64,000 nucleotides of DNA, taken from the NCBI RefSeq assembly GCF_031851795.1, contig NZ_CP134696.1:3058501-3122500 (forward strand), in the 5' to 3' direction. Below the pieces are notes generated by a model. The model did not search any database. It was not told the DNA's origin and saw only the letters and a program-made list of their open reading frames with translations. This stretch comes from Pontibacter sp. G13. GTDB taxonomy: Bacteria > Bacteroidota > Bacteroidia > J057. This document shows positions 17,180 to 25,149 of the stretch, one piece after another. The first letter of the stretch is position 1; every line of letters begins with the position of its first letter. Made by a program: the position numbers and the translations under genes.

Positions 17180-19579
17180 ATGCGCTTCTGGATCATTTCT
17201 TGGGCAATCGGCCTGTTTTGCTGGATTCCCCTATCCGTCAAAGCCCAACTTCCCCCCAATCAACCCGAACAGGATTGTAGCAGGGCCATCTCCTTGTGTC
17301 AATCCACATACATCCAAACCAACTCCTATCGAGGAGCGGGAAAGGACCCTGATGAGATCAATGGAGACTACTCCTGTATGCTGATCGGAGAGCGAAACAG
17401 CGTTTGGTACACCTTCACGGTCCGAACTTCAGGGATGCTCTGCTTTTCGATCATTCCCTTCGATACGTTGGATGATTATGACTGGGCCCTTTTCGACCTG
17501 ACCAATGCGGATTGCGGAGATATCCGAAACGATCCCAACATCCAGATTCGCTGCAACTGGGAATACAACCAGGGATGTCAGGGCATTACCGGAGCCAATG
17601 GAAATACCATCTGTCCCGGTCAAAGCGAAGATTGCATCCAAGTACAGGCAGGTGAGACTTATGTGCTGAATGTGAGCAACTTCTCCGCTTCGAATGCGGG
17701 CTACACCTTGGACTTTTCGGCTTCCTCTGCCAACCTCTATGACAATGTCCCTCCGGAGGTCAAATCCATGACGAGCTTTTGTCAAGGAGTAACGGTTGAA
17801 TTCAACGAAAATATCCAATGCAGCACGGTCGACAGTTTGGACTTTACGTTTTCGGGACCGGGTGGGCCTTATACCATCTCTCGAGTCACCAGCGAATGGT
17901 GTGATCAAGGCTACGGATTTGATCGCGAGTTCAATCTTTTTCTAGATCCTCCGATCACCCAGCCGGGCAATTACACGATCACCTTGACAGGGTATGTCGG
18001 CGATGTCTGCGGCAATGCAGCTGTGAGTGTTAGCCAGCAGATTTATATGCCACAGCCTCCCAATGCCGCCATGCTCGCGGTAGATCCTCAGTGCGAGGAA
18101 GCCAACCTGTTCAGCTTTGTCTACACAGGAGCATCCAAGATTGCCGGGTATGACTGGAACTTTGGAGACGGTCTCAGATCGAGTCGAGCCAATCCGATCC
18201 ATTCCTTTGCGCAATTCGGTGAATACGACCTTCGATTGGCCATTATCGATGAAAATGGTTGCCGAGATACAGTCCACCAAAATGTCAGTGTGCTACCTGG
18301 ACCGGGGGCCTATTTTGACATTTCCCCAATCGTCTGTGAATTGGATTCGGTATCCTTCACCAACCTCACCACCAACCGTGGGGGCTATCCTCCGACTTCC
18401 TTCGAGTGGGAATTTGGGGATGGAAGTAGGCTCACAGACTTCGAGCCAATCTTCAGCTTCCAAAGTCCGGGCGACCATTTGGTTTTGCTGGAAACCTACA
18501 ATGCACTCGGTTGTAGGGATACATTTTCCAGAGTCATTCCCGTCCTTCCTGCACCGGATGTACTGTTTATTCCAGAAGAGGATGTCTGCATGGGCGATGA
18601 AGTCACGCTGCTGAATTCGAGTACGATGCCGCTTCAGGTTCAGGAAGATGTGATCGAAAGCTGGTTTTGGCTGTGGGGAGATGGAGATACGACCTTCATG
18701 GATTTGGCCCCCACGCATACCTACGATACTGCTGGCATCTGGCCCGTAACGCTAGTGGTGCAATCCAATCAGGGATGTGTGGATAGCTTGACCCTTGATC
18801 AGCCTATTTACCGACCAAATGTTCCCGCTTTGGCGGACATCCCTATTTGTTTAGGGCAGCCAGTAACGCTACTGGTAGAAACGGATTCGCAAACCATTCC
18901 CCATTGGTACCACCTTCCGGATGGGATGGAAAGTTTCCGTCAAGGTCCCACTCACCGAATCGAGTTTTTGGTTTATCCAGATACCTTCTACCTGGAAGCG
19001 ATCTCAGAGATTGGCTGTATTTCCGAACGAGTGATGCTGGACATTGCTCCTACTCCCATTCCTCAAGGGGATATTCTGGCATTGGACACCTTGACACCAT
19101 TGACACAGCCGATCGAATTCATCTTCGAAACCGATGGCGTTCCTGTACAATGGGCTTGGAATTTGGGAGATGGCACGCGAGATACGGTGGCAACCCTTTC
19201 GCATCTGTACCCAGCCCCGGGAAGATATCGGGTGAGGTTGGAGGTGGTGGATACCACTGGATGCGCCAACCAATTCGAGCAATGGATTCAGGTACAGCCT
19301 ACAGGCTTGCCTTTGGTCCCGAATGCATTTTCTCCCAACGGAGATGAATACAATCCCATCTTTTTCATTCCCCCTCACGAATTGAGTCAGTTCACCTGCT
19401 CCATTTTCAGCCGAAATGGCCAATTGATTTATCAAACAGATGATCCCGCGATCAATTGGCGGGGGGTATCCTCAAGTGGAAAATCTGTTCCGGAAGGAAC
19501 ATACGTATATGCGTTGCAGGGAATTGACCCACTGGGCAATCCCGTTCAAATGAGTGGAACCATCACTTTGTTCCGCTAG
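17180..19579 (+). CDS. PKD-domain surface protein with gliding-motility-associated (type B) C-terminal domain
   Basis: A 799-residue secreted protein. Signal peptide 1-22 (cleavage near VKAQ). Residues about 30-180 form a Cys-rich beta-sandwich (CSRAISLCQSTYIQTNSYRG, VWYTFTVRTSG, YVLNVSNFSASNAGYTLDF). Several PKD repeats follow, each with the WxFGDG-type motif: YDWNFGDGLRSS, FEWEFGDGSRLTD, FWLWGDGDTTF and WAWNLGDGTRDT. The C-terminal 85 residues (LPLVPNAFSPNGDEYNPIFF, IFSRNGQLIYQTDDP, VPEGTYVYALQG) are the type B sorting domain used for type IX secretion. It is probably a cell-surface adhesin or matrix protein. It is a single transcription unit with a strong terminator. Confidence 0.92.
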   Translation: MRFWIISWAIGLFCWIPLSVKAQLPPNQPEQDCSRAISLCQSTYIQTNSYRGAGKDPDEINGDYSCMLIGERNSVWYTFTVRTSGMLCFSIIPFDTLDDYDWALFDLTNADCGDIRNDPNIQIRCNWEYNQGCQGITGANGNTICPGQSEDCIQVQAGETYVLNVSNFSASNAGYTLDFSASSANLYDNVPPEVKSMTSFCQGVTVEFNENIQCSTVDSLDFTFSGPGGPYTISRVTSEWCDQGYGFDREFNLFLDPPITQPGNYTITLTGYVGDVCGNAAVSVSQQIYMPQPPNAAMLAVDPQCEEANLFSFVYTGASKIAGYDWNFGDGLRSSRANPIHSFAQFGEYDLRLAIIDENGCRDTVHQNVSVLPGPGAYFDISPIVCELDSVSFTNLTTNRGGYPPTSFEWEFGDGSRLTDFEPIFSFQSPGDHLVLLETYNALGCRDTFSRVIPVLPAPDVLFIPEEDVCMGDEVTLLNSSTMPLQVQEDVIESWFWLWGDGDTTFMDLAPTHTYDTAGIWPVTLVVQSNQGCVDSLTLDQPIYRPNVPALADIPICLGQPVTLLVETDSQTIPHWYHLPDGMESFRQGPTHRIEFLVYPDTFYLEAISEIGCISERVMLDIAPTPIPQGDILALDTLTPLTQPIEFIFETDGVPVQWAWNLGDGTRDTVATLSHLYPAPGRYRVRLEVVDTTGCANQFEQWIQVQPTGLPLVPNAFSPNGDEYNPIFFIPPHELSQFTCSIFSRNGQLIYQTDDPAINWRGVSSSGKSVPEGTYVYALQGIDPLGNPVQMSGTITLFR

Positions 19580-19591
19580 GATTATTAATTG

Positions 19592-19631
19592 GGGCGGCGG
19601 CTATTTCAATAGAAATGGCCGCCGTTTTTTT
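19592..19631 (+). terminator. Intrinsic terminator after the PKD protein
   Basis: GC-rich stem (CGGCGGC with GCCGCCG, extended by CTATTTC/GAAATG pairs) followed by seven T residues. Confidence 0.88.
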
Positions 19632-19788
19632 ATGGCGTTTCGAAAGAATAGGCTTTCCACTACTTAGGCCAAAAATCACCTTTTCCACTTCATGATGGCA
19701 GAAATGTCAGGCATTTGACGGGAATTCAAAACCGAGATGGTAATTTAGCGTATTCGGTGTTCAAACATTATTCTAATCATTGGAACCC

Positions 19789-20442
19789 ATGACAATTGAA
19801 AAAACCACCCTGCTGTATGCTTATGATGCATTTTGCGGATGGTGCTACGGGTTTTCACCTGTAATGAAGCAATTGAAGGAAGAATTTGGCGATCAGATCG
19901 ATTTCCAAGTACTGAGTGGCGGCATGGTCATGGGCGACCGTGTAGGTCCAGTTGGTGAGCGTTTTGCCTTCATCAAAGACGGCATGGGCCGTGTGGAAGA
20001 ATTGACCGGCGTGAAGTTTGGCCAAGCTTTCATGGACATGTTCGAGGATGGGACCACGGAGTTCAATTCAGAGCCTCCTTCCATCGCCTTGACTGTGTTC
20101 AAGACTTACCGCCCCAATGACGGGGTGGAATTTGCCCATGCACTTCAAAGCGCTGTTTACGAGCATGGCAAAGATCTCACCCAACCCGAGGTATATGCTG
20201 AATTGGCAGAATCATTTGGGCTTGACGGTGTGGAATTTGTCCAGAAGATGGGATCTGAAGAAATGGTCAAAAAGACCTATGAAGAATTCCAGCTGGTGCA
20301 GCAATTGGGCATCAACGGATTTCCGGCGGTGATCATGATCAAAGACGCTCAGGGCTATCTGCTCAGTAGAGGTTATCAGCCGATCGAACCCATCCGTCAG
20401 AATATCGAGAAGGTACTCGCAGGTCCAGCACCTGTCCAATAA
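19789..20442 (+). CDS. DsbA family thioredoxin-like oxidoreductase
   Basis: A 217-residue cytoplasmic protein of the DsbA/FrnE-like group. The redox motif is Cys16-Gly-Trp-Cys19 (YDAFCGWCYGFSP), and the cis-proline loop is GINGFPAVIMI near residue 180. An all-helical insertion lies between them (SEPPSIALTVFKTYRPND). No signal peptide is seen, so it is not a periplasmic oxidase. The ATG at 19789 is preferred over an in-frame TTG at 19780, which would only add three residues. Related proteins act as disulfide isomerases or glutathione-type transferases; the exact reaction is unknown. It is monocistronic, with a terminator 110 bases downstream. Confidence 0.88.
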   Translation: MTIEKTTLLYAYDAFCGWCYGFSPVMKQLKEEFGDQIDFQVLSGGMVMGDRVGPVGERFAFIKDGMGRVEELTGVKFGQAFMDMFEDGTTEFNSEPPSIALTVFKTYRPNDGVEFAHALQSAVYEHGKDLTQPEVYAELAESFGLDGVEFVQKMGSEEMVKKTYEEFQLVQQLGINGFPAVIMIKDAQGYLLSRGYQPIEPIRQNIEKVLAGPAPVQ

Positions 20443-20552
20443 GTCTCTCCATTCTTTTCGAAGTTGTGTGAAGATTTCTCTTCAAATCTCGCGCACAGCT
20501 TCATTGTGTATACGATTCATGTCTGAATAACTCAACTAGATTCATGTGTGCG

Positions 20553-20585
20553 ACCAGCGGGGAGATGATTCCCGCTGGTTTTTTG
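20553..20585 (+). terminator. Intrinsic terminator between DsbA-like and PIN genes
   Basis: Perfect 9-bp stem ACCAGCGGG / CCCGCTGGT (20553-20561, 20571-20579) followed by a T run. It serves the plus-strand gene. Confidence 0.85.
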
Positions 20586-20601
20586 TGGGAAGATTGAGTC
20601 C

Positions 20602-21075
20602 CTAGAATAGTTCTCCAAAAAACTCATTCGGAGGAGTTCTAAGGTCTACATATTGGCAACTCATTAAACTTTCGCTAAGCAGAAATTCCATTACCTTTTT
20701 TGCCCCATCATCCCGACCAAGAAAGATCGTTGCTTGTTGGACTTCTGCTTGTGCAAATAGCTTGGTATCATTTGGGATAAGTACCCTATGCTTCAAATCT
20801 ATCGCCCCCTTTCGTTTGGCTTCATAAGCAGACTTGGCAAACAAGGCACAAACTTCTGCATGCCTATAATCAAAAGAAAGGATCTTGAGAACATCCAAAG
20901 GCAAAAAATGAATACTCTCTTTTACCCCAAATTCTGCAAGAACTATGGTAGATGTGATCACCTCCACATCATCTTGGATAAACTTGGTGAAATAGGTTTT
21001 GGCGAAATGATGATATTCATCAGTGGAGTCCAACAACCTGACGAAAAAGCTTGTATCTAAAAATACGCGATCAAT
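20602..21075 (-). CDS. PIN-domain ribonuclease, probable toxin of a coupled pair (non-canonical ATT start)
   Basis: A 157-residue PIN-domain protein when read from the ATT at 21075. The acidic active-site set is in place: Asp7 (RVFLDTSFFVRLLD), Glu48 (TSTIVLAEFG), Asp103 (IPNDTKLFAQA) and Asp122/Asp123 (FLGRDDGAKKV). PIN domains bind metal ions and cleave RNA; many are toxins. The first in-frame ATG/GTG/TTG is a TTG at 21036, but that start would remove Asp7 and the first strand, so it cannot give an active protein. The frame is closed by TAG just before the ATT. ATT shares its last base with the TGA stop of the upstream gene (ATTGA), which fits reinitiation after the partner is translated. 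The region is AT-rich compared with its flanks, suggesting transfer. Confidence 0.75.
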   Translation of the reverse strand: MDRVFLDTSFFVRLLDSTDEYHHFAKTYFTKFIQDDVEVITSTIVLAEFGVKESIHFLPLDVLKILSFDYRHAEVCALFAKSAYEAKRKGAIDLKHRVLIPNDTKLFAQAEVQQATIFLGRDDGAKKVMEFLLSESLMSCQYVDLRTPPNEFFGELF

Positions 21076-21856
21076 CTACATATCCTCTAATCTGGCTTAG
21101 CCATTCTTCTTTGTTACTTATTTTTGAGAGAGCAGGAGTCGCTTTTTCAATGAGAGTGTCAAGATATTCTTCAAAAGAATTATGGGATTCATGACTCAAG
21201 AATCGGACAAGTTCTGCTGATTTCGGATCAAACTCACCAGTAGAGATATCTTGGCGAATATTCACTTCAATCCTTACCTTTTTGTAGAGATAGTTCTGGT
21301 CGAGTTCAGATAATGCTTCCTTGCTGGCTTTGATAATGAGTTGGCCAAATTCTTTTGTTCGAAGATGGATATTGGGAGATTTACTTCCCCCAATATTTTC
21401 AACTATTCCATCAATGATTGGAGACACCTCCGCCCATACGATACTCGAGGCGGTAAATGAAGAATATCTATCTATTTTCAATCCCTCATTTTTCGCCCCA
21501 GATCTACCAATAGAGATTCTATAATTACTTTTCCTAGCCAGTTTTTGAAAATATTGAATGGCCCCTTGCTGTTTTCGAGGTAAACCCGACAAATCCATTC
21601 TTTCATTCACATGACTTAGTAGAGCATTCGCCTGAATTACGGTTCCGACAAGGGTTGTCAAAAGAAATTTGATGCTTCCTTCTTGAACATCTACTGTGAT
21701 TGGCTGACGCTTTTCTCTTATTTGGAAAGATGTCAACAAGTCACGGCCATACTTAAGCGTGTCTATCCAATCCTCAATGTCAAAGCTTGATTTAGAAACC
21801 TTGCTCTCGGTCCCTAAACCTTCAATGTGAATCTCTAACGCATCTAAGTTTGACAT
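21071..21856 (-). CDS. Uncharacterised partner of the PIN nuclease (antitoxin-like)
   Basis: A 261-residue protein; the ATG at 21856 (MSNLDALEIHIEG) is preferred over an upstream one that would add an implausible hydrophobic leader reading into the promoter. I do not recognise a named family. The N-terminal half contains a beta-strand pair (LEIHIEGLGT) and VDVQEGSIKFLLTTLVGTV; the middle is helical (GLPRKQQGAIQYFQKLARKS); the C-terminal third (IIDGIVENIGGSKSPNIHLR, then YLYKKVRIEVNIRQ) looks like a small beta-barrel. The order of an EGS-type strand domain followed by a barrel resembles uncharacterised proteins I recall next to PIN genes, but this is memory, not a search. Its stop codon overlaps the presumed PIN start, so it may neutralise the nuclease. 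Confidence 0.6.
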   Translation of the reverse strand: MSNLDALEIHIEGLGTESKVSKSSFDIEDWIDTLKYGRDLLTSFQIREKRQPITVDVQEGSIKFLLTTLVGTVIQANALLSHVNERMDLSGLPRKQQGAIQYFQKLARKSNYRISIGRSGAKNEGLKIDRYSSFTASSIVWAEVSPIIDGIVENIGGSKSPNIHLRTKEFGQLIIKASKEALSELDQNYLYKKVRIEVNIRQDISTGEFDPKSAELVRFLSHESHNSFEEYLDTLIEKATPALSKISNKEEWLSQIRGYVD

Positions 21857-21995
21857 ATCGGTTATATAGATTAGAAAAAATAAGGCAACACTTATCAAAT
21901 TGCAAATTAGGATAGGTGGAAAATCAGAACGAACTGGGCTAATATTGGTTTTCATCTCCCCCCATTATCCCCAATCATTCTGTATATTGCCCCCT

Positions 21996-22496
21996 ATGAA
22001 ACGGGAATACTTTCAGGATCACCTCCCTGACAAAAAATGCTTTGGATGTGGTACCGAAAATGCGGAAGGGCTCCAAATCAAGAGCTATTGGGAAGGAGAT
22101 GAAGCGGTCTGTTTCTGGACTCCCAAACCCCATCATCACGGCTGGACCAACATCCTCAATGGCGGGATTCTCGGTACAATTATCGACTGCCACTGCATGG
22201 GAACAGCTATGGCTGGCGCCTATCGGGCCGAAGGCAGGTCGCTAGACTCTGATCCCAAGTACCGATACGCCACGGGAACCATGACCGTGAAATACCTGAA
22301 ACCCACTTCCAATCTAGACCCCGTGGAATTGCGTGCCACCATACGCGAAATCAAAGGAAAAAAGACCGTGATGGAATGCAGGGCCTATTCAAATGGTGTC
22401 CAAACTGCCTTAGCTGAGGTGATTGCCATCCGAGTAGTCAACACCAACGAATCTTCCCACGGCAACCCCTTTCAACAAGGTCAAGCCAACTCCTAG
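21996..22496 (+). CDS. PaaI-type hotdog-fold thioesterase
   Basis: A 166-residue hotdog protein of the PaaI/YbgC-like group that hydrolyses acyl-CoA thioesters. The N-terminus CFGCGTENAEGLQIKSYWEG is typical of a subgroup often annotated as PaaI family thioesterase. The hotdog helix region HHHGWTNILNGGILGTIIDC includes the usual HxGxxxGG-type arrangement, with GILGTIID in place of the common GGxxATLLD; the strand TGTMTVKYLKPT follows. The catalytic acid position is Asp in TIIDCHC. ATG at 21996 is chosen because the upstream extension lies in AT-rich sequence on the opposite side of the divergent promoter. A LolD-like ATPase follows 19 bases downstream, so both are probably one transcript. Confidence 0.8.
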   Translation: MKREYFQDHLPDKKCFGCGTENAEGLQIKSYWEGDEAVCFWTPKPHHHGWTNILNGGILGTIIDCHCMGTAMAGAYRAEGRSLDSDPKYRYATGTMTVKYLKPTSNLDPVELRATIREIKGKKTVMECRAYSNGVQTALAEVIAIRVVNTNESSHGNPFQQGQANS

Positions 22497-22515
22497 ATCT
22501 AGACTTCATTCAGTT

Positions 22516-23172
22516 ATGCTTCAAGCTTCCGATATTCAAAAATCCTACGGACAGGTTCCGGTTCTCAAAGGGGTAGACATGCAGCTCTCCGAAGGGGAAG
22601 TTGTGGCACTCGTAGGGAAATCAGGCGCAGGCAAAAGTACCCTGCTCCAAATTCTGGGAACCTTGGATCGACCGGATCAAGGCTCTGTGCAATTCGATGG
22701 AAAAAATATCTTGTCGATGGGAGAGCGAGAAACGGCCGAATTTCGGAATGAATCTTTGGGATTTGTGTTCCAATTCCACAATCTCCTCCCTGAGTTCACG
22801 GCAGTAGAAAATGTCTGCATGCCTGCCTTCATCCAAGGGGCGAACAAGATTTCCGCCATGGAAAAAGGCAAAGAGCTGCTCGTCAATCTCGGGCTTGGGC
22901 ATCGCCTCGATCATAAACCCACCCAAATGTCAGGCGGGGAGCAGCAGCGTGTCGCGGTCGCGAGATCTCTGATCAATTCCCCAAAATTGGTCTTGGCTGA
23001 TGAGCCTACCGGAAATCTGGACACCCAAAATAGCGAAGCACTCTACGAGATTATCTTCGGAATGGCCAGACAAATGGGGGTAGGATTCCTGATTGCTACC
23101 CACAATCAGGAAATGGCGCGCCAGGCGGATCGTGTGATCCACATTCAAGATGGCGTACTCGTTGATCTCTAG
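22516..23172 (+). CDS. ABC transporter ATPase, LolD/MacB-like
   Basis: A 218-residue ATP-binding subunit. Walker A is GKSGAGKST (about 35-43), the Q-loop is [18 protein letters not shown], the signature is [15 protein letters not shown], Walker B is [12 protein letters not shown], and the switch histidine is in [10 protein letters not shown]. The LLPEFTA segment is diagnostic for LolD-type ATPases, which drive lipoprotein release from the inner membrane together with LolC/LolE permeases. No permease gene is next to it, so the partner must be encoded elsewhere. In Bacteroidota, such separated lolD genes are common. Transcribed with the thioesterase (19-base gap). Confidence 0.93.
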   Translation: MLQASDIQKSYGQVPVLKGVDMQLSEGEVVALVGKSGAGKSTLLQILGTLDRPDQGSVQFDGKNILSMGERETAEFRNESLGFVFQFHNLLPEFTAVENVCMPAFIQGANKISAMEKGKELLVNLGLGHRLDHKPTQMSGGEQQRVAVARSLINSPKLVLADEPTGNLDTQNSEALYEIIFGMARQMGVGFLIATHNQEMARQADRVIHIQDGVLVDL

Positions 23173-23183
23173 GGTTTGAGTTG

Positions 23184-24026
23184 TTAGGAAATGGGCAAAT
23201 GCTCCAAGGTCTTGGGCTTGTGGACCACCACGGTCTGTTGGAGCAATTTCTCCTGAGGCATGACAACCCAAGTCTCGCCAGTGTCGATGGTTACAGAGAC
23301 TCCATCAATCTTCACGATTTCTCCCTTGAATCCATCCAGTTCGATGGTCTGTCCCAGTTCGAAATTTTCCTTGGAGTAATAACTGGACAGCATATTCTGC
23401 AGGACATTTTTCGCTGCCAATCCATATCCGATGGCAAAAGCCAGCAAAATGCCTCCCAAAATAATGGAGAAATTATCCTCAATGACAGCCGTATCGATTC
23501 CCGCTTCCTTCAGGGAGGTGACCGCTACCACCAACATCAATAGATAGAATACCAAGCCACTGATCAATTTCCAGGCCGGAACTCCCATGGATTTCAAGGT
23601 CCGGGAAATCGCGCGCTTGACTGAGTCTGCAATAAAAAATCCAGCTACCAAGATCACAAACGCCGTCACCAACTGCGGTATGAATGCAATGATGAGGCCT
23701 ACCTGCTCAGACAGGATTTGAAGATCGAGTGTTTCTGTTGAGGTGAGGAGCGCCAATAATACGATGATCCAAAAGATGATCGCTTTGACGATGCGTACCG
23801 GTTGGAAAGAAAGGTTGGCATCACGGAAGGTCTCAGTCTGGTTCAGCTTTTGGGCGAGCCGGTCCAGTCCAATTCTGCTCAAGATTTTCCCGACAATCGA
23901 GGAAACCAGCTTGGCCAGAATCCACCCGACGGCAATGATCAGTATCGCGACGAGTACGTTCACAGACTCCGTCAACATTTGGGCCTTGACGGATTCAATG
24001 GCTTTGACAAAGGAATTCTCCTCCAT
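23184..24026 (-). CDS. Small-conductance mechanosensitive channel (MscS family)
   Basis: A 280-residue membrane protein. Helices fall near 17-40, 77-97, 102-125 and 150-172 and a pore-lining helix near 190-215 (FSIILGGILLAFAIGYGLAA). The MscS beta-domain follows (about 220-275: FELGQTIELDGFKGEIVKID, VTIDTGETWVVMPQEKLLQQ). The N-terminal helix pattern VNVLVAILIIAVGWILAKLV matches the conserved-TM-helix repeat found in longer MscS relatives. The family opens under membrane tension and releases solutes during osmotic downshock. It ends convergently only 11 bases after the LolD-like gene, so there is no space for separate terminators. Confidence 0.9.
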   Translation of the reverse strand: MEENSFVKAIESVKAQMLTESVNVLVAILIIAVGWILAKLVSSIVGKILSRIGLDRLAQKLNQTETFRDANLSFQPVRIVKAIIFWIIVLLALLTSTETLDLQILSEQVGLIIAFIPQLVTAFVILVAGFFIADSVKRAISRTLKSMGVPAWKLISGLVFYLLMLVVAVTSLKEAGIDTAVIEDNFSIILGGILLAFAIGYGLAAKNVLQNMLSSYYSKENFELGQTIELDGFKGEIVKIDGVSVTIDTGETWVVMPQEKLLQQTVVVHKPKTLEHLPIS

Positions 24027-24067
24027 GGAACAGCAGATTTCAGTTTGCAGGTTTTAGGTAACAATGA

Positions 24068-24319
24068 TCAAGATTGCTCGGAAGCAGGTTGATTCCAAGG
24101 CAATTCTGGAGAATCTCCCGAAGGTAAAGACTGCGTTTCGTCAGGTTTTTGAGGCACGGCCCGTTCGACCAAATCTGCCGCGATGGCACTTCCTTTAGAC
24201 AAAAAAAGGTCGAGCATATCCGACACCAGCCTTGCGGTGTAGATATTGCCCAACGTCTGTTTTTTCACCTGTTTCGGTAGCGAATCCTGCGGTTCTAGAT
24301 CTTTAAAAGGGTTATCCAT
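24068..24319 (-). CDS. Small protein encoded behind the ECF sigma factor
   Basis: An 83-residue soluble, acidic protein with no recognised domain. It has a short amphipathic helix (TARLVSDMLDLFLSKGSAIA) and a low-complexity C-terminal tail rich in Pro, Ser and Glu. It overlaps the sigma-factor gene by 8 bases, so the two are translated together, and codon use looks real. It has no membrane segment, so it is not a typical anti-sigma factor, but its position suggests a role with the sigma factor. No function is assigned. Confidence 0.6.
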   Translation of the reverse strand: MDNPFKDLEPQDSLPKQVKKQTLGNIYTARLVSDMLDLFLSKGSAIAADLVERAVPQKPDETQSLPSGDSPELPWNQPASEQS

Positions 24320-24962
24320 GCCGAATGGGTGGTTTTTCCGATTGGCGGATCAATTGCTTGACCCGTTTACGCGCCCGGGCGAGCCGCATTTTGACGGCAC
24401 TTTCCGAAAGCTCTAGCGTATTCATCAGCTCTTTGATGGAGATATCGTCTTGATACTTCATCATGAGGATCATCTTGTCCTCAGGCGCTACTTGATCGAG
24501 TGCCCGCTGGAGATGATCACGTCTTAGTGCCAATATTTCCAGATCGTCTGCGTCCCCCTCATCCGAAATATCCGGACCTTCTTCTATCCCGACGGTACTC
24601 ACCTTGTTGTTTTTGCGGTAGTATTCCACACAGTAGTTGTAGGTGATAGAGTACAGCCAAGTGGAAAAACGAGAGTTTCCCTTGAATTTGGAAAGTTGGG
24701 TAAAGACCTTGATGAGAATATCCTGCACCATATCCTGTGCCACATCCCGATCCCTAACAAAGCTAATACATTTCCGATAAACTTTGTCGGAATAGCGATC
24801 ATACAGAATGCTAAAAAGGTGCGTACGCCCTCCCTCCGTGATTTCGTGAATCAACGCCTCGTCAGAATATGTATGATAGTCTTTGACCAAGTCACCAAAG
24901 GTAAAGTGAAACTGAAAAATGGTTGATTTGCCTTGGTAAGATTTCGCGTGCTGTTGATGCAA
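24312..24962 (-). CDS. ECF-type RNA polymerase sigma factor
   Basis: A 216-residue sigma-70 family protein with region 2 (about 45-110: FSILYDRYSDKVYRKCISFV, DMVQDILIKVFTQLSKF, RFSTWLYSITYNYCVEYYRK) and region 4 (about 150-205: LDQVAPEDKMILMMKYQDDI, SIKELMNTLELSESAVKMRL, ARARKRVKQL). An acidic linker (ISDEGDADDLEILA) joins them. The first 25-30 residues before YHTYSDEALIHEI are unusual and the true start might be further in, but no other ATG is present there. It is co-translated with the 83-residue protein behind it. Confidence 0.88.
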   Translation of the reverse strand: MHQQHAKSYQGKSTIFQFHFTFGDLVKDYHTYSDEALIHEITEGGRTHLFSILYDRYSDKVYRKCISFVRDRDVAQDMVQDILIKVFTQLSKFKGNSRFSTWLYSITYNYCVEYYRKNNKVSTVGIEEGPDISDEGDADDLEILALRRDHLQRALDQVAPEDKMILMMKYQDDISIKELMNTLELSESAVKMRLARARKRVKQLIRQSEKPPIRHG

Positions 24963-25076
24963 TAAGGATATTTTGACTGAATATCCTGACCCAAAAACCC
25001 TTGCGAAACAGGAAGTCTAATTCGACTATCCCCCAGTAGGTTTCACCATTCAATCGGCTTCACACACCGAATATCT

Positions 25077-25107
25077 AAAAAAAATCCCGTCTGTGTGAGA
25101 CGGGATT
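25077..25107 (-). terminator. Intrinsic terminator of the PDH E1-beta gene
   Basis: Perfect 10-bp stem AATCCCGTCT / AGACGGGATT (25083-25092, 25098-25107) preceded on the plus strand by eight A residues, so it ends minus-strand transcription. Confidence 0.85.
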
Positions 25108-25149
25108 CAATATCTTTTCATGAAGGGTGCCAATCAAATGGCACATGTA

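Noticed and set aside
20602-21036. PIN gene beginning at the TTG at 21036
   Set aside because: It would remove the first active-site Asp and the first strand of the PIN fold.
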